This document shows positions 36,850 to 46,832 of a stretch of 64,000 nucleotides of DNA, piece after piece. The DNA lies in the NCBI RefSeq assembly GCF_040365225.1, contig NZ_AP028055.1:62001-126000 (forward strand). The letters run 5' to 3'. Origin of the DNA: Bacteroides sedimenti (GTDB lineage Bacteria > Bacteroidota > Bacteroidia > Bacteroidales > Bacteroidaceae). The translations under genes and the position numbers were made by a program. The number at the start of each line of letters is the position of its first letter. Within the stretch, counting starts at the first letter, position 1. The notes under the pieces were generated by a model. That model worked only from the letters and a program-made list of their open reading frames with translations. It had not been told where the DNA came from and made no database searches.

Positions 36850-38103
36850 TTATTTCAACGTCCAGCCTGCAGTCCAGTCGTCGTTTGCATTGACTGCACC
36901 TTTGAATAGGGCTTTTGTGAAATAGCTGTCTACAGTGCTCATGTCTTTACCTCCGTCAATTGTTCCTACGTATCCGTTTGTAAAGCTGAATGTCTGGTTA
37001 ACTGCATTTCCTGTTTTGGTATCCAAAGCCAGTGCTGCGCCCGATTCGTAAGAATATGCGTTTGCAGTGTATACATATTGTATTTCAGACTTGCCGTCGA
37101 TGAAGCTTTGTTCTGTTTCGGCAGTAGCAGTTGTTATGCACTTAGGTTTACCGGTAACAAGCGAGTTGTAGAGCTTAACATAAGTTCCGGCACGAAGTCT
37201 GATACCTCTTTTCTGAGCATTGGTATCGTTGTTGCCAATCAATGTAAGGTTGGCAAGAGTTGGGCACGAAGCCGGTTTTCTTGCGAAGTCGTCCGAGCGG
37301 GTATCTGCTTCGATAAGGCAGTCGCCGTTTGCAGTACCGGTTGCATCGGGAGCGCTTTGATCCTGAACGGCAATCCAGAATTGGCCTCTTCCTACCCATC
37401 CGTCGGTCCAGTCGAACGAATCGTCTTCACTGGCGGTCGATACAAGATATTTAGCGTCAACCGTACCGCCGAACCATTCAAAACCATCATCGGCACCTTT
37501 GTAAGATTGCAGGTGGTCTAGTTGAGTACCTCTACCTACACCGTAGAACGTGAAACCGTTTGATTCTTTATCCGCGTTGAAAGCGAAGCCGGTGTATTCC
37601 AGACGTACGTAAGAGAGCACTCCCGAATTGTCGTTCGCATCTGTTCCTCCGAATGGAGCGTCGCCAATTTCCGATTTTGTTGCTCCGATAAGATTGATAG
37701 GAGCTTTACCGCAGATGTGGATACCACCCCATGCTTTCGGCTCTTTCAGTACAGAGGTCATTACAACCGGTTTGTCTTTTGTTCCTTTGGCATTGATCTT
37801 ACCACCTTGTTCAACCAAGATGTAATCACATGCTCCGTCGATAGCGCGAGTCGATTCAATTGTTACTCCCTCCTGAATAATCAGGTTACCGCCATTCTTT
37901 ACATGATATCCTCCGGTTAAAGTATATTTCTGTCCGGCAAGCAGTGTGCGGGTTCCGGTCAATTCTCCTTTCAGTTCGTATCCGTTCGGATCGGCTTTTG
38001 TTTCAATTGCATTGTCGTTGTCACTGCTACAGCTTGTTGTCAACGTACTCATTGTCAATGAAAAAAGTACAAGAAAACTAATTTTCAAAAAGTTCTTTTT
38101 CAT
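36850..38103 (-). CDS. Lipoprotein of unknown function, beta-helix-like, partner of a TonB-dependent receptor
   Basis: A 417-residue lipoprotein: signal with STLTTSCSSDND and a lipidated Cys near 25. The body has Gly/Asn-rich turns and repeated short strands such as GGYHVKNGGNLIIQEGVTIE, then ILVEQGGKINAKGTKDKP, which suggest a right-handed beta-helix. Several acidic Trp-containing segments (DDGFEWFGGTVDAKYL, DDSFDWTDGWVGRGQFW) could bind metal or ligand. It follows the receptor gene at 38149 by 45 bp on the same strand, so the two are probably co-expressed and may form a surface uptake pair. I do not recognise the substrate. Confidence 0.7.
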   Translation of the reverse strand: MKKNFLKISFLVLFSLTMSTLTTSCSSDNDNAIETKADPNGYELKGELTGTRTLLAGQKYTLTGGYHVKNGGNLIIQEGVTIESTRAIDGACDYILVEQGGKINAKGTKDKPVVMTSVLKEPKAWGGIHICGKAPINLIGATKSEIGDAPFGGTDANDNSGVLSYVRLEYTGFAFNADKESNGFTFYGVGRGTQLDHLQSYKGADDGFEWFGGTVDAKYLVSTASEDDSFDWTDGWVGRGQFWIAVQDQSAPDATGTANGDCLIEADTRSDDFARKPASCPTLANLTLIGNNDTNAQKRGIRLRAGTYVKLYNSLVTGKPKCITTATAETEQSFIDGKSEIQYVYTANAYSYESGAALALDTKTGNAVNQTFSFTNGYVGTIDGGKDMSTVDSYFTKALFKGAVNANDDWTAGWTLK

Positions 38104-38148
38104 AAATCCTTTAATTAAAATGTTAGTTATTACTCTATGTTATTGAGG

Positions 38149-40866
38149 TTAAAAATTGTATGTGAATCCCAGGTCGAAGCTTGTGCCGTCCTTATGATAC
38201 TTTACAGTCTCCACTTTGCCTGTGCCTGATATTTTCTGTGTAAACTTCCGGTCCTGATTAATCAGGTTCTTTGCCTGGAACTTGAATTGAAGGTGCTTAT
38301 TAACACTGTATCTGCCTATAAAGTCGAGTGCGTTGAATGCCTTCTCTTCCACGTTGTTTACGTTGTTGATACCCACTGTATGAATGCGCGGCCCTTGCAG
38401 GTTGTAAACCAAAGAGAGTGACAGCATTTTATCTTTCGAAAATTTAGGAGAGTAGTTCAAGTCGGCATTAACCAGGTAGGGCGATGCTCCCTGCAGCTGT
38501 CTCGATTTGTCGGTATAAATACCATCTTCGGGCAGTGTAATCTTGGTATAGATATACGAAGCATTGAAATCCAGTTTCAGGTACTTTGCCAGCTTCTTTT
38601 TCATTTCCAACTCTATTCCGGCTACCATTCCTTTGTTCACATTGCGGAAGCTTTGTATGGCCGAACCCGAATATTCCTGAATACATTCGATAGGAGAGTC
38701 GAGGTATTTGTAGTAAGCCGATATTGAGTACATTTCGCCGGAGAGAGGGAATATCTCATAACGCAAGTCGATGTTGTAGTTGTATCCGTTCTTGATATCT
38801 GCATATCCTCTCACAATTTCTCCGCCATACGATTCCTGGTATTCAAACGGAGCCATCTCAATGAATGATGGGCGGGTTACGGTGCGTGATGCACTAAGTC
38901 TCATGCTGCTTTGCTTGTCGATGGTATATTTCAGGTTCAGTGCCGGGAAGAGATCGTCGCTGTTCAGTTCCGCCCGCTTTTCGGCAGCGGCATCGTTCCA
39001 GTATCTTACCCATTGTTGTGAGTGTTCGTAGCGTACACCTGCTCCGGCCAACAGTTTGTCCATCGGCGAGAATTCAATTTCGGCGAATCCGGCATAGAGG
39101 TCGTTGCCTGCAAAGTATTTGTTACGTGGCTGCGAGCTCTTGTTGATGTAGATGCTTCCATTCCGCAGATTCTCGAAATTCAGGTAGCTGTCCGTGTTGT
39201 ATATATCCGTAATCACCGGTCTTATTCCATCGACGTTGTAGTAGAAGTTTGCCGAGTAGTAGTCTCTTGATTTGCTTTTGGCGGCTCCACCGATGCGGAT
39301 GAAGTTACTCTCCGAATAGTTATTGGTGAAGTTGTATTTTAGTTTCATGTCGCCTACCCATTCGTTTTCATCCAGCTCGCCAAAGTAGCGCATGGTTTCC
39401 TGTTGGTTCAGTCTGAACAGTGACAGCGTTCTGTTGTCTCCCTTGGCAAACATCACCTGACGGCGGTCGGGTTCGTCGCTGCTAGTCTTGCCGTAAGAGC
39501 CTTGCCAGTTAAGCAAAAGCTTGTCGCTCAAGGAATGTTGTCCTGCCAACTGATTATTTAGCAGTGCATAGATATGATAGATGCTGTTGCTTCCCCTCAG
39601 CAGAATACCCTCCGGATCTACTCCGTCGCGGTCCGAATAGCTGTCGTCGGTGCTCTTTACGTACATTACGTTGTATGTCAGTAAATCGTTCTTTCTTAAT
39701 GTATAGCTCAACTGCCCCATGGCCGATGAAGTTGTGGCATAGGTGTACTTGTTGTAGTTGAACTTGTCCATGATGATTCCCTGTGCGTTTAGGGTTGAGG
39801 TGTAAGCATCTTTGTTGATTGTGTAATCGTTCTTAAAACTTAGGGCAGCACTTGCATTCAATGTCTGGTTGCCTATTTTCCATGATTTTCCCATTCCAAG
39901 GTCAAGCCCCAGCTCAGGCAATCCCTGTTTCTTACCGGCTCTGAAGGAAGTCTTGAAAGGATTGTTGCCGCCTGCATAACTCCTGAAATCGTCCGACCTC
40001 ATCTTCTTTATATCCGAAGGAAGAATCAATCCGTTCATCCATCCCAAGTAGGGGCATCCTGTGTTGCCTTTGTCTGATGCATAGAAATCGGCGAATAGTG
40101 TGTTCAGCTTGCCTCCTGTTGAGGCTGATACGGTGAAGTAATCGCTCCCGATGTTCTCTTTCGATTCGATGTTGATATGTGCTCCCGAATAGTCGCCGAA
40201 TGTAGAAGGCTGATACACCTTGCTCACCGTGATGTTCTTCACAACCGAAGTAGGGAAGAGGGAGAGAGGTATCAGTTTGTTGTCCGGATTCGGGGAGGCG
40301 ATGGAGAGTCCGTTTAGTGTTGTTGTGCTGTAGCGGTCGCCCAGCCCTCTTACAAACAGCTGGTCGTTTTTTCCTTCAATAGAGATACCTGTAATCTTTT
40401 TCACCCCATCGGCCACCGTCGAGATACCTTTTACCGACATCTCTTTGGCTCCCAGGTTCTCGAGTGCGATGGTTGCTTTCTGACGTTCCACCATCAGTGC
40501 TTTTTCTGTTTCCAGATTCTTCCGGCCTAATACCACCACCTCTTTTAGTCTGATGTTGGCTGGCATCAGTACGCCGTCTATCTGTGTAGCTTGTCTTGCT
40601 TTTACTGTTACCCCCGTAATTTTCTGCGTGTCGTACGAAATATACGATATCTGAATTGTGTGAGTTCCCTGCGGTACTCCGTTGATGGTATATTTCCCGT
40701 CAAAATCGGTAATGGCTCCCAAGCTGCTGTTTTCCACCTGGACGGTAACCCCGAAGAGGGCTTCTTTGGTTTGACCGTCTGTGATGCATCCGGTTATTTT
40801 TCCTTTCTGTGCAAAAGTGGTCGATGAGATTAGAAAAGCGAATGCAAGTAAAATTGATTTGTACAT
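38149..40866 (-). CDS. TonB-dependent outer-membrane receptor
   Basis: A 905-residue receptor with a signal peptide (MYKSILLAFAFLISSTTFAQ), a carboxypeptidase-regulatory-like domain (about 22-100), a plug (GISIEGKNDQLFVRGLGDRY, TTLNGLSIASPNPDN) and a long beta barrel that ends SFDLGFTYNF. The start at 40866 is preferred over 40938 because it gives a clean signal peptide and has an AAAGAAAG sequence in front. It lacks a SusD partner, so it is not a classical Sus pair; instead a beta-helix-like lipoprotein follows. The ligand is unknown. Confidence 0.88.
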   Translation of the reverse strand: MYKSILLAFAFLISSTTFAQKGKITGCITDGQTKEALFGVTVQVENSSLGAITDFDGKYTINGVPQGTHTIQISYISYDTQKITGVTVKARQATQIDGVLMPANIRLKEVVVLGRKNLETEKALMVERQKATIALENLGAKEMSVKGISTVADGVKKITGISIEGKNDQLFVRGLGDRYSTTTLNGLSIASPNPDNKLIPLSLFPTSVVKNITVSKVYQPSTFGDYSGAHINIESKENIGSDYFTVSASTGGKLNTLFADFYASDKGNTGCPYLGWMNGLILPSDIKKMRSDDFRSYAGGNNPFKTSFRAGKKQGLPELGLDLGMGKSWKIGNQTLNASAALSFKNDYTINKDAYTSTLNAQGIIMDKFNYNKYTYATTSSAMGQLSYTLRKNDLLTYNVMYVKSTDDSYSDRDGVDPEGILLRGSNSIYHIYALLNNQLAGQHSLSDKLLLNWQGSYGKTSSDEPDRRQVMFAKGDNRTLSLFRLNQQETMRYFGELDENEWVGDMKLKYNFTNNYSESNFIRIGGAAKSKSRDYYSANFYYNVDGIRPVITDIYNTDSYLNFENLRNGSIYINKSSQPRNKYFAGNDLYAGFAEIEFSPMDKLLAGAGVRYEHSQQWVRYWNDAAAEKRAELNSDDLFPALNLKYTIDKQSSMRLSASRTVTRPSFIEMAPFEYQESYGGEIVRGYADIKNGYNYNIDLRYEIFPLSGEMYSISAYYKYLDSPIECIQEYSGSAIQSFRNVNKGMVAGIELEMKKKLAKYLKLDFNASYIYTKITLPEDGIYTDKSRQLQGASPYLVNADLNYSPKFSKDKMLSLSLVYNLQGPRIHTVGINNVNNVEEKAFNALDFIGRYSVNKHLQFKFQAKNLINQDRKFTQKISGTGKVETVKYHKDGTSFDLGFTYNF

Positions 40867-41200
40867 ACTTTCTTTATTTTGTGATAAAGTCATACTGATG
40901 TTAGTTTGTAGATTATGTGCCTTATTTTTCTTTTGCAAAGTTGAGGCAAGCAGGTTACATCAGTAAGTCAGAGCAGGTACAATTGGTTTATATATTTGCT
41001 ACAAGTGTATTACGGTGTTATAAATGCATGAAGAAACAGTTTCACGCTATCGAAACTTGGTGGAACGGATAAATCGCTCTCAGATAGTGGGAATTGGCAG
41101 ACAAAAAGTATTGCGTTGAAACATCGAAGAAATCGTTTATTTGGCTTTGTCCGTATGCAAAGAAATTGAACAGGGTTATTTATTGTCGATAGATTTTTAT

Positions 41201-41373
41201 TCTCAGGCGTAAGAAAATTATTTTCAGGCGTGAGTTTTTTATTCTTAGGCGTAAGATTTATAGTTCATGATGATGCTTTTAAAACATGGAGGTTTTTTCA
41301 GAAAAGATGGTTACGTTTTCAGAAAAGATGGCGGAGTTTTCAGAAAAGATGGTGACGTTTTTTAAAAACGTGG
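41201..41373. repeat. 21-bp periodic repeat region
   Basis: A first set of three units with core TYAGGCGTRAG starts at 41201, 41222 and 41243. A second set with core TTTTCAGAAAAGATGG starts at 41295, 41316 and 41337, with degenerate copies at 41274 and 41358. All steps within a set are 21 bp. The remaining parts of the gap between 40867 and 41573 hold no convincing gene; ACCGATTGG recurs at 41427 and 41482. Confidence 0.8.
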
Positions 41374-41438
41374 TGGCAGTTGGCCATTTACTGAATGGAC
41401 TTACGGTTCCCGAGGTTATTACTTCAACCGATTGGTGA
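41286..41438 (+). CDS. Possible 50-residue micro-ORF with heptad repeats
   Basis: ATG at 41286 opens a frame of 50 residues that begins MEVFSEKMVTFSEKMAEFSE. The 7-residue repeat FSEKMVT follows the 21-bp DNA repeat and could form an amphipathic helix. No signal, homology or promoter supports expression, and the opposite strand is also open here, so this may be only a by-product of the DNA repeat. Confidence 0.2.
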   Translation: MEVFSEKMVTFSEKMAEFSEKMVTFFKNVVAVGHLLNGLTVPEVITSTDW

Positions 41439-41573
41439 CCTTTCCTGGATGGGTTTACGTTTTCTGTTGTTATAACTAGAACCGATTGGCAATACAATTC
41501 TTATTCCTAAGCCGACTTGTCAGTAAATGTGTTATTTCTGGATTCGGTTTACATGAGTTCTGGTACAAACGAC

Positions 41574-41606
41574 AAAGGGGCTGTCTTGTAGTAAGACAGC
41601 CCCTTT
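41574..41606 (-). terminator. Terminator of the nuo operon
   Basis: Perfect 14-bp stem (41574-41587 with 41593-41606), loop of five, GC-rich core with AAA/TTT flanks, 31 bp after the nuoN stop on the minus strand. Confidence 0.8.
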
Positions 41607-41637
41607 GCTTATTGATTTATCTATTCAGTCCGGTGGA

Positions 41638-43059
41638 TTACATGCCGTAGCTTAATCCGTGGATTGTTTCGAATACGATGCTGGCGATACCCAGTCCCAG
41701 AATACCAAGCAGGCAGATAGCCAAGCTTACACGGGTAAAGTTGTCGCTCTTGAATGGCGCAATCGGAGTTTCGTTCTTGTTGATGTACATTGCTTTTACA
41801 ACTAACAGATAGTAATACAGAGAGACTACCGTGTTAACCAATGCAATGAATACCAACAGCTGGAATCCTGCCTGGAATGCAGCCATGAAGATGAAGAACT
41901 TGCTGAAGAACCCTGCAAACGGAGGGATACCAGCCAGTGAGAAGATAGCCAGTGTCATGATGAAGGCCAGCTTCGGATTGGTTTGATACAATCCGTTGTA
42001 GTCGTTCATTTCCACCTTGTCGCTTCTTTGCTCAATGATTGATATGATACCGAATGCTGCCAAGTTAGCCACTACATACACCAGTACGTAGTAAACCAGC
42101 GAAGACATACCCAGCGTGTTTCCACCGATAACACCCAGCATGATGTATCCGGCCTGTGATACAGAAGAGAACGCCAGGAAGCGTTTCATGTTCTGCTGAC
42201 GGATAGCAAACAAGTTGGCCAGTGTGATGGTGATGATGATAATCCAGTAAAGGATAGTTTGCCATTCTACCATCATTGGTCCGAATACCTTGGTCAGGAT
42301 GGTGAGCAGCACGAATGCAGCCGAACCTTTAGACACAACCGATAGGTATGAAGTAACGGTGGTAGGAGCACCCTGATAAACGTCGGCTGTCCACAAGTGG
42401 AACGGAACCAGCGAAATCTTGAATCCCATACCGGTGAAGAAGAACACCAATGCCATAATCTGCATCAGGCTTCCGTTCAGCACAGAAGGTATATCGTTGA
42501 AGTAAAGTGTTCCGCAAGAACCGTAGATCATGGAAAGACCAAACATCAACAGTCCCGAAGAGAACATTGCAGTAAGGATATACTTGGCACCTGCCTCGGC
42601 AGAGTGGTGTCTGTACTTATCGAAAGCAACCAGAGCAGCCATCGGGATAGAAGCAGTTTCAAGTCCGATGAAGAACATCAGGAAGTTGCCTGCTCCAATC
42701 ATGAAGTACATACCCAGCAGTGTAGAGAGGGTGAGTACATAGAATTCACCTTGCTTGATGTTTGTATCTTCACGTTTCAGCCAGGTGTTTGCCTGCATAA
42801 ACACAATCAGAGTACCAAAAGAGAGAACGCTCTTTACGATGGTCATTATCGGGGTGTAGTAATACATTCCTCCGAACATTTCCGCCGGTTGAGAGGGGAA
42901 CAGGTTAATCAGTGTATGAACGCCGAGTAACAAACAAGCTGTCAAAGAGAAGTGTTTGCGTGCCTTTTCTCCTGCCAACAAATCGAACAGGAGTAAAATA
43001 ACAATAACCGCAATGAGCGACAGCTCCTCTTTCATATATAGAAATTGACTATAATCCAT
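41638..43059 (-). CDS. nuoN: NADH-quinone oxidoreductase-like complex I subunit N
   Basis: A 473-residue antiporter-like proton-channel subunit of the complex I membrane arm, with about fourteen helices. Family blocks include FFFTGMGFKISLVPFHLWTADVYQGAP with its channel Lys and His, SSVSQAGYIMLG and LAGIPPFAGFFSKFFIF. It is the last gene of the operon and ends 31 bp before the terminator. Confidence 0.95.
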   Translation of the reverse strand: MDYSQFLYMKEELSLIAVIVILLLFDLLAGEKARKHFSLTACLLLGVHTLINLFPSQPAEMFGGMYYYTPIMTIVKSVLSFGTLIVFMQANTWLKREDTNIKQGEFYVLTLSTLLGMYFMIGAGNFLMFFIGLETASIPMAALVAFDKYRHHSAEAGAKYILTAMFSSGLLMFGLSMIYGSCGTLYFNDIPSVLNGSLMQIMALVFFFTGMGFKISLVPFHLWTADVYQGAPTTVTSYLSVVSKGSAAFVLLTILTKVFGPMMVEWQTILYWIIIITITLANLFAIRQQNMKRFLAFSSVSQAGYIMLGVIGGNTLGMSSLVYYVLVYVVANLAAFGIISIIEQRSDKVEMNDYNGLYQTNPKLAFIMTLAIFSLAGIPPFAGFFSKFFIFMAAFQAGFQLLVFIALVNTVVSLYYYLLVVKAMYINKNETPIAPFKSDNFTRVSLAICLLGILGLGIASIVFETIHGLSYGM

Positions 43060-43079
43060 TTTTATCAGATTTTAATTCG

Positions 43080-44567
43080 TTATAAATTGGTTAGAGCATT
43101 TACTACCGGCATTACACTATCACTAATCATATTGCTGATCCAGAGAGGAGCGATACCCAGTCCGGCAACAGCTACAATCAGACAGATTACAGAGAATCTC
43201 TCATCCCAGGTAGCATCTGTCAGTTTCAGGTGTTCCGGGTTCTCAGGTGTACCATACAGGATTTTTCCAACCAGACGCAGGATATAAACCGCTGTGATTA
43301 CAATTGAAGTTGTAGCAATAATTGTGATTACACGGTGGAACGTATCTGTGTGCTGGAATGAACCTACGAAGATAGTCATTTCGGCAACGAAACCGCTTAA
43401 GCCTGGCAGACCCAGGTTGGCGAGACCGGCGATTACATAGCAAACTGAAAGGAAAGGCATGATTTTCATCAAACCGCTCAATTCACGAATATCACGAGTG
43501 TGAGTACGGCCGTAGATCATACCGATCAAGGCAAAGAAGAGGGCTGTCATCAAACCGTGTGACAACATCTGGATAACGGCACCGGTGGTTGCAGTCTGGT
43601 TTACCATCAGGATGGCGAAAAGTACCAATCCGCAATGGCTTACTGAAGAGTAAGCGTTGATGTATTTCAAGTCCTTCTGAACAATAGCGCTGAATGCACC
43701 GTAAACCACACTGATTGAAGTCAGGATGAGGAAGATCCAACCCAACTGGTTGGCAGCTTCCGGCATCAGGTACATGGCTACGCGGAAACATCCGTAACCT
43801 CCCAGTTTCATCAATACTCCGGCGTGAAGCATAGATACAGCTGTAGGCGCTGAAGCGTGACCGTCGGGAGACCATGTGTGGAATGGGAAGAGGGCACCCA
43901 GAACCCCGAAACCTAAGAAGGTAAGCGGGAAGAAGATTAATTGCTGGCCAACCGGAATGTTGTGCAACTGAGCAATCTCAAGGATGTTCATGGTAGTAGC
44001 ACCCGAACCGAAGTAGATACCGAAGATACCTACCATCAGCATAGCCGAAGCACCCATCAACATCAGGGTAAGCTTCATGGCCGAGTACTCTTTCTTACCG
44101 CTACCCCATACACCGATAAGCAGGTACATAGGGATAAGCGCTATTTCGTAGAACATGAACATGGTAAACAGGTCGATGATGATAAAGAACCCGAATACTC
44201 CCAGCGAGAGCAGACAGAACCAGAGGAAGTATTCCTTGGTTTGCACGTTCATTTGCCAGGAAGCAAATGTTCCGGTGAATACAATGATACCCGACAGCAG
44301 CAGCATGGCTACTGAGATGCCGTCTACACCCAGAGAGAATTTTATATTAAGTGGAGCATACCACGTCCAGTCTGATCTGAAAAGCATTTCTGCAGTATTG
44401 CCGGCACCGCGTTCTGCAAGATATAAGTAGGTAAGAACACCTGCCAGTATCAGCAGCAAGCTGGAACCTGCTACCATCACACCTCTGATTTGTTTGATGT
44501 TCCGGCTCATCCATAGCCCAAGCATCATTAAGAGAGGGACGATTACGAATAATATTAAAAAGTTCAT
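43080..44567 (-). CDS. nuoM: NADH-quinone oxidoreductase-like complex I subunit M
   Basis: A 495-residue antiporter-like subunit. FMFYEIALIPMYLLIGVWG holds the conserved Glu of the fifth helix, PFHTWSPDGHASAPTAVSML the channel region, and SSVSHCGLVLFA and GLPGLSGFVAEMTIF the later conserved helices. It lies 20 bp upstream of nuoN and pumps protons as part of the distal arm. Confidence 0.95.
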   Translation of the reverse strand: MNFLILFVIVPLLMMLGLWMSRNIKQIRGVMVAGSSLLLILAGVLTYLYLAERGAGNTAEMLFRSDWTWYAPLNIKFSLGVDGISVAMLLLSGIIVFTGTFASWQMNVQTKEYFLWFCLLSLGVFGFFIIIDLFTMFMFYEIALIPMYLLIGVWGSGKKEYSAMKLTLMLMGASAMLMVGIFGIYFGSGATTMNILEIAQLHNIPVGQQLIFFPLTFLGFGVLGALFPFHTWSPDGHASAPTAVSMLHAGVLMKLGGYGCFRVAMYLMPEAANQLGWIFLILTSISVVYGAFSAIVQKDLKYINAYSSVSHCGLVLFAILMVNQTATTGAVIQMLSHGLMTALFFALIGMIYGRTHTRDIRELSGLMKIMPFLSVCYVIAGLANLGLPGLSGFVAEMTIFVGSFQHTDTFHRVITIIATTSIVITAVYILRLVGKILYGTPENPEHLKLTDATWDERFSVICLIVAVAGLGIAPLWISNMISDSVMPVVNALTNL

Positions 44568-44585
44568 ATCTATTCTGTTTTATAT

Positions 44586-46502
44586 TTAGATAAATAGAAG
44601 TAGTAATCCTATAATAATAACCAATGCACCGATAAGGAACACATAAGCGTATTGCTGAACTCGTCCCGACTGGAAGCCGCGGATAGAGAAAGATGCTTCC
44701 TGTGTACTCCATGCAAGGAAGTTCATGAATCCGTCAACTACGTGGCGGTCGAACCAAGCAATAGGAGTAGAGATGCAACGGAAGATAATCTTATGGGTGA
44801 TAAACATCCAAACTTCATCAATATAGAAACGGTGAGTAGCTGCAGTATGTAAACTACGGAACTTCTTACCCAGCATATCGGGAATTGGTTGTTCTTCCTT
44901 ACGGTAGAAAATGGTAGCAATGATGATTGAAATCACGGCAACACATACGCTGATTGAAGCTACAACAATATCCAAGTGGATGTGGTATGCTTCACCGTTG
45001 CTGCTTACAAGAGTTCCGAATGGAATGAAACCGGCAACTACTGTAACAGCAGCCAGGAACATCAATGGGAACGACATAGTAAGCGGAGATTCGTGTGGTG
45101 TATGTTCGTGCTTGTGTTCTTTACCCCAGAAAATGTTGTAGTATAGACGGAACATATAGAATGCGGTAAGACCGGCTACGAATGTCATCAACCAGCCAAT
45201 CATTGAGCTGTATTTGAATGCAGCAGCCAGGATTTCGTCCTTACTGAAGAATCCGGAGAACGGAGGGATACCTGCAATAGCCAAACACGCAATCAGGAAA
45301 GTGATGTGTGTGATGGGCATGTATTTGCGAAGTCCACCCATGTCGCTCATTTCATTGCTGTGAACAGCGTGGATAATGGAACCTGCTCCAAGGAACAATA
45401 AAGCCTTGAACATAGCGTGTGTAAAGAGGTGGAACATGGAAGCCATGTAACCCAGACCTTCGTGAGCATCTTTTCCGGTACAAACACCCAGTGCCACGAT
45501 CATGAAACCAATCTGAGAGATGGTTGAGAAGGCAAGCACACGTTTGATATCTGTTTGCACACAAGCAATCACTGCCGAGAAGAGTGCTGTGAAAGCACCG
45601 ATATAGGCAATTCCTGCAAGTACATCAGGAGCATAATCAATAAACAGCGGGAACATTCTAGCCACTAAGTAAACACCGGCAACAACCATGGTTGCAGCAT
45701 GGATAAGGGCAGACACAGGAGTTGGACCTTCCATTGCATCGGGCAACCAGATGTGGAACGGGAACATGGCACTCTTACCGGCACCACCCATAAACATCAG
45801 ACCTAATCCCCAGGCAATTACGCTACCTCCAAGGAATGTTTGTCCGGCTGCGCTCTGCAGTACAGAGGTGCAGCTGCCGTTCATCAGTTCGGTGAAGCTG
45901 AAGGTGTTGCTGAAGAAAGAAAGAACCAAGATACCGGCCAGGAAGCCAAGGTCGGCAAAACGAGTTACGATAAACGCCTTTTTAGAAGCGGCAACCGCAC
46001 TTGGCTTTGTGAAATAGAACCCGATTAACAGGTAAGAAGATACACCCACAAGCTCCCAGAAGATATACATCTGGAAAATGTTGGTTGCCAGCACAAGTCC
46101 CATCATTGAGAAGGTGAAGAGTGACAGGAACGCGTAGTAGCGTTGGAAGCCCTTTTCACCTTTCATGTAACCCATACTATAGATATGTACCATGAAAGAT
46201 ACGGTAGATACAACCACCAGCATCATTACAGAGATAGGGTCCAGTAAGATACCCAGGTCAATGTGCAGATGTTCGGTAAGGCGAAGCCATTCCATATTCA
46301 ATGGAACCAGCGTCTCGAATACTCCATTCACACGCGGAGCAGTAAAATACTGAAATGCGGTGATGTAAGATATTACAGCAACAGTACCCAGGGATATTGT
46401 TCCGCATAGTCCTGCTACACTCGGCTTAAGCTTATGTCCCGCCAATCCTAAGAAAAGGAACATCAGCACCGGAAGCAGTAAAATAAATATTGTAAATTCC
46501 AT
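44586..46502 (-). CDS. nuoL: NADH-quinone oxidoreductase-like complex I subunit L
   Basis: A 638-residue antiporter-like subunit at the end of the membrane arm. FWELVGVSSYLLIGFYF, AGKSAMFPFHIWLPDAMEGP and TISQIGFMIVALG are the NuoL hallmarks. The C-terminal part with the lateral helix (FRSLHTAATHRFYIDEVWMF onward) is present, so the subunit is full length. Confidence 0.95.
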   Translation of the reverse strand: MEFTIFILLLPVLMFLFLGLAGHKLKPSVAGLCGTISLGTVAVISYITAFQYFTAPRVNGVFETLVPLNMEWLRLTEHLHIDLGILLDPISVMMLVVVSTVSFMVHIYSMGYMKGEKGFQRYYAFLSLFTFSMMGLVLATNIFQMYIFWELVGVSSYLLIGFYFTKPSAVAASKKAFIVTRFADLGFLAGILVLSFFSNTFSFTELMNGSCTSVLQSAAGQTFLGGSVIAWGLGLMFMGGAGKSAMFPFHIWLPDAMEGPTPVSALIHAATMVVAGVYLVARMFPLFIDYAPDVLAGIAYIGAFTALFSAVIACVQTDIKRVLAFSTISQIGFMIVALGVCTGKDAHEGLGYMASMFHLFTHAMFKALLFLGAGSIIHAVHSNEMSDMGGLRKYMPITHITFLIACLAIAGIPPFSGFFSKDEILAAAFKYSSMIGWLMTFVAGLTAFYMFRLYYNIFWGKEHKHEHTPHESPLTMSFPLMFLAAVTVVAGFIPFGTLVSSNGEAYHIHLDIVVASISVCVAVISIIIATIFYRKEEQPIPDMLGKKFRSLHTAATHRFYIDEVWMFITHKIIFRCISTPIAWFDRHVVDGFMNFLAWSTQEASFSIRGFQSGRVQQYAYVFLIGALVIIIGLLLLFI

Positions 46503-46514
46503 AATGTCTCTTTT

Positions 46515-46826
46515 TTAATGTTTCATTTCCTCGAGGTCCTTCACTTGAATACTCCGTACGTTACGGTAGATATTGATGATAATCGCGATGGCGATAGCTG
46601 TTTCGGCTGCTGCAATCGCAATAGCAAAGAGTGCGAAGAAGTGACCTTCCAGCTGTTCCGGGAACAAGTAACGGTTAAATACTGCAAAGTTAATGTCTGT
46701 CGCGTTCAGTATAAGCTCTACTGAGATAAGCATGGCCAGCGTGTTTTTGCGGGTCAGGAATCCGAAGACACCGGCAAAGAGCATGATGGTGCTTATTATT
46801 AAATAATATTCTACTTGTATTTCCAT
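46515..46826 (-). CDS. nuoK: NADH-quinone oxidoreductase-like complex I subunit K
   Basis: A 103-residue three-helix subunit of the membrane arm. Conserved Glu residues lie in MLISVELILNATDINF and in AIAIAAAETAIAIAI, both needed for proton transfer in the family. It is 12 bp before nuoL. Confidence 0.94.
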   Translation of the reverse strand: MEIQVEYYLIISTIMLFAGVFGFLTRKNTLAMLISVELILNATDINFAVFNRYLFPEQLEGHFFALFAIAIAAAETAIAIAIIINIYRNVRSIQVKDLEEMKH

Positions 46827-46832
46827 TCTCTT

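Noticed and set aside
41190..41440. Possible CRISPR array
   Set aside because: Units are 21 bp in tandem with no unique spacers of 30 bp or more, and no cas gene is near.
42397..42930. A 177-codon open frame on the plus strand opposite nuoN
   Set aside because: NuoN on the minus strand is certain; the plus-strand product has no family features.
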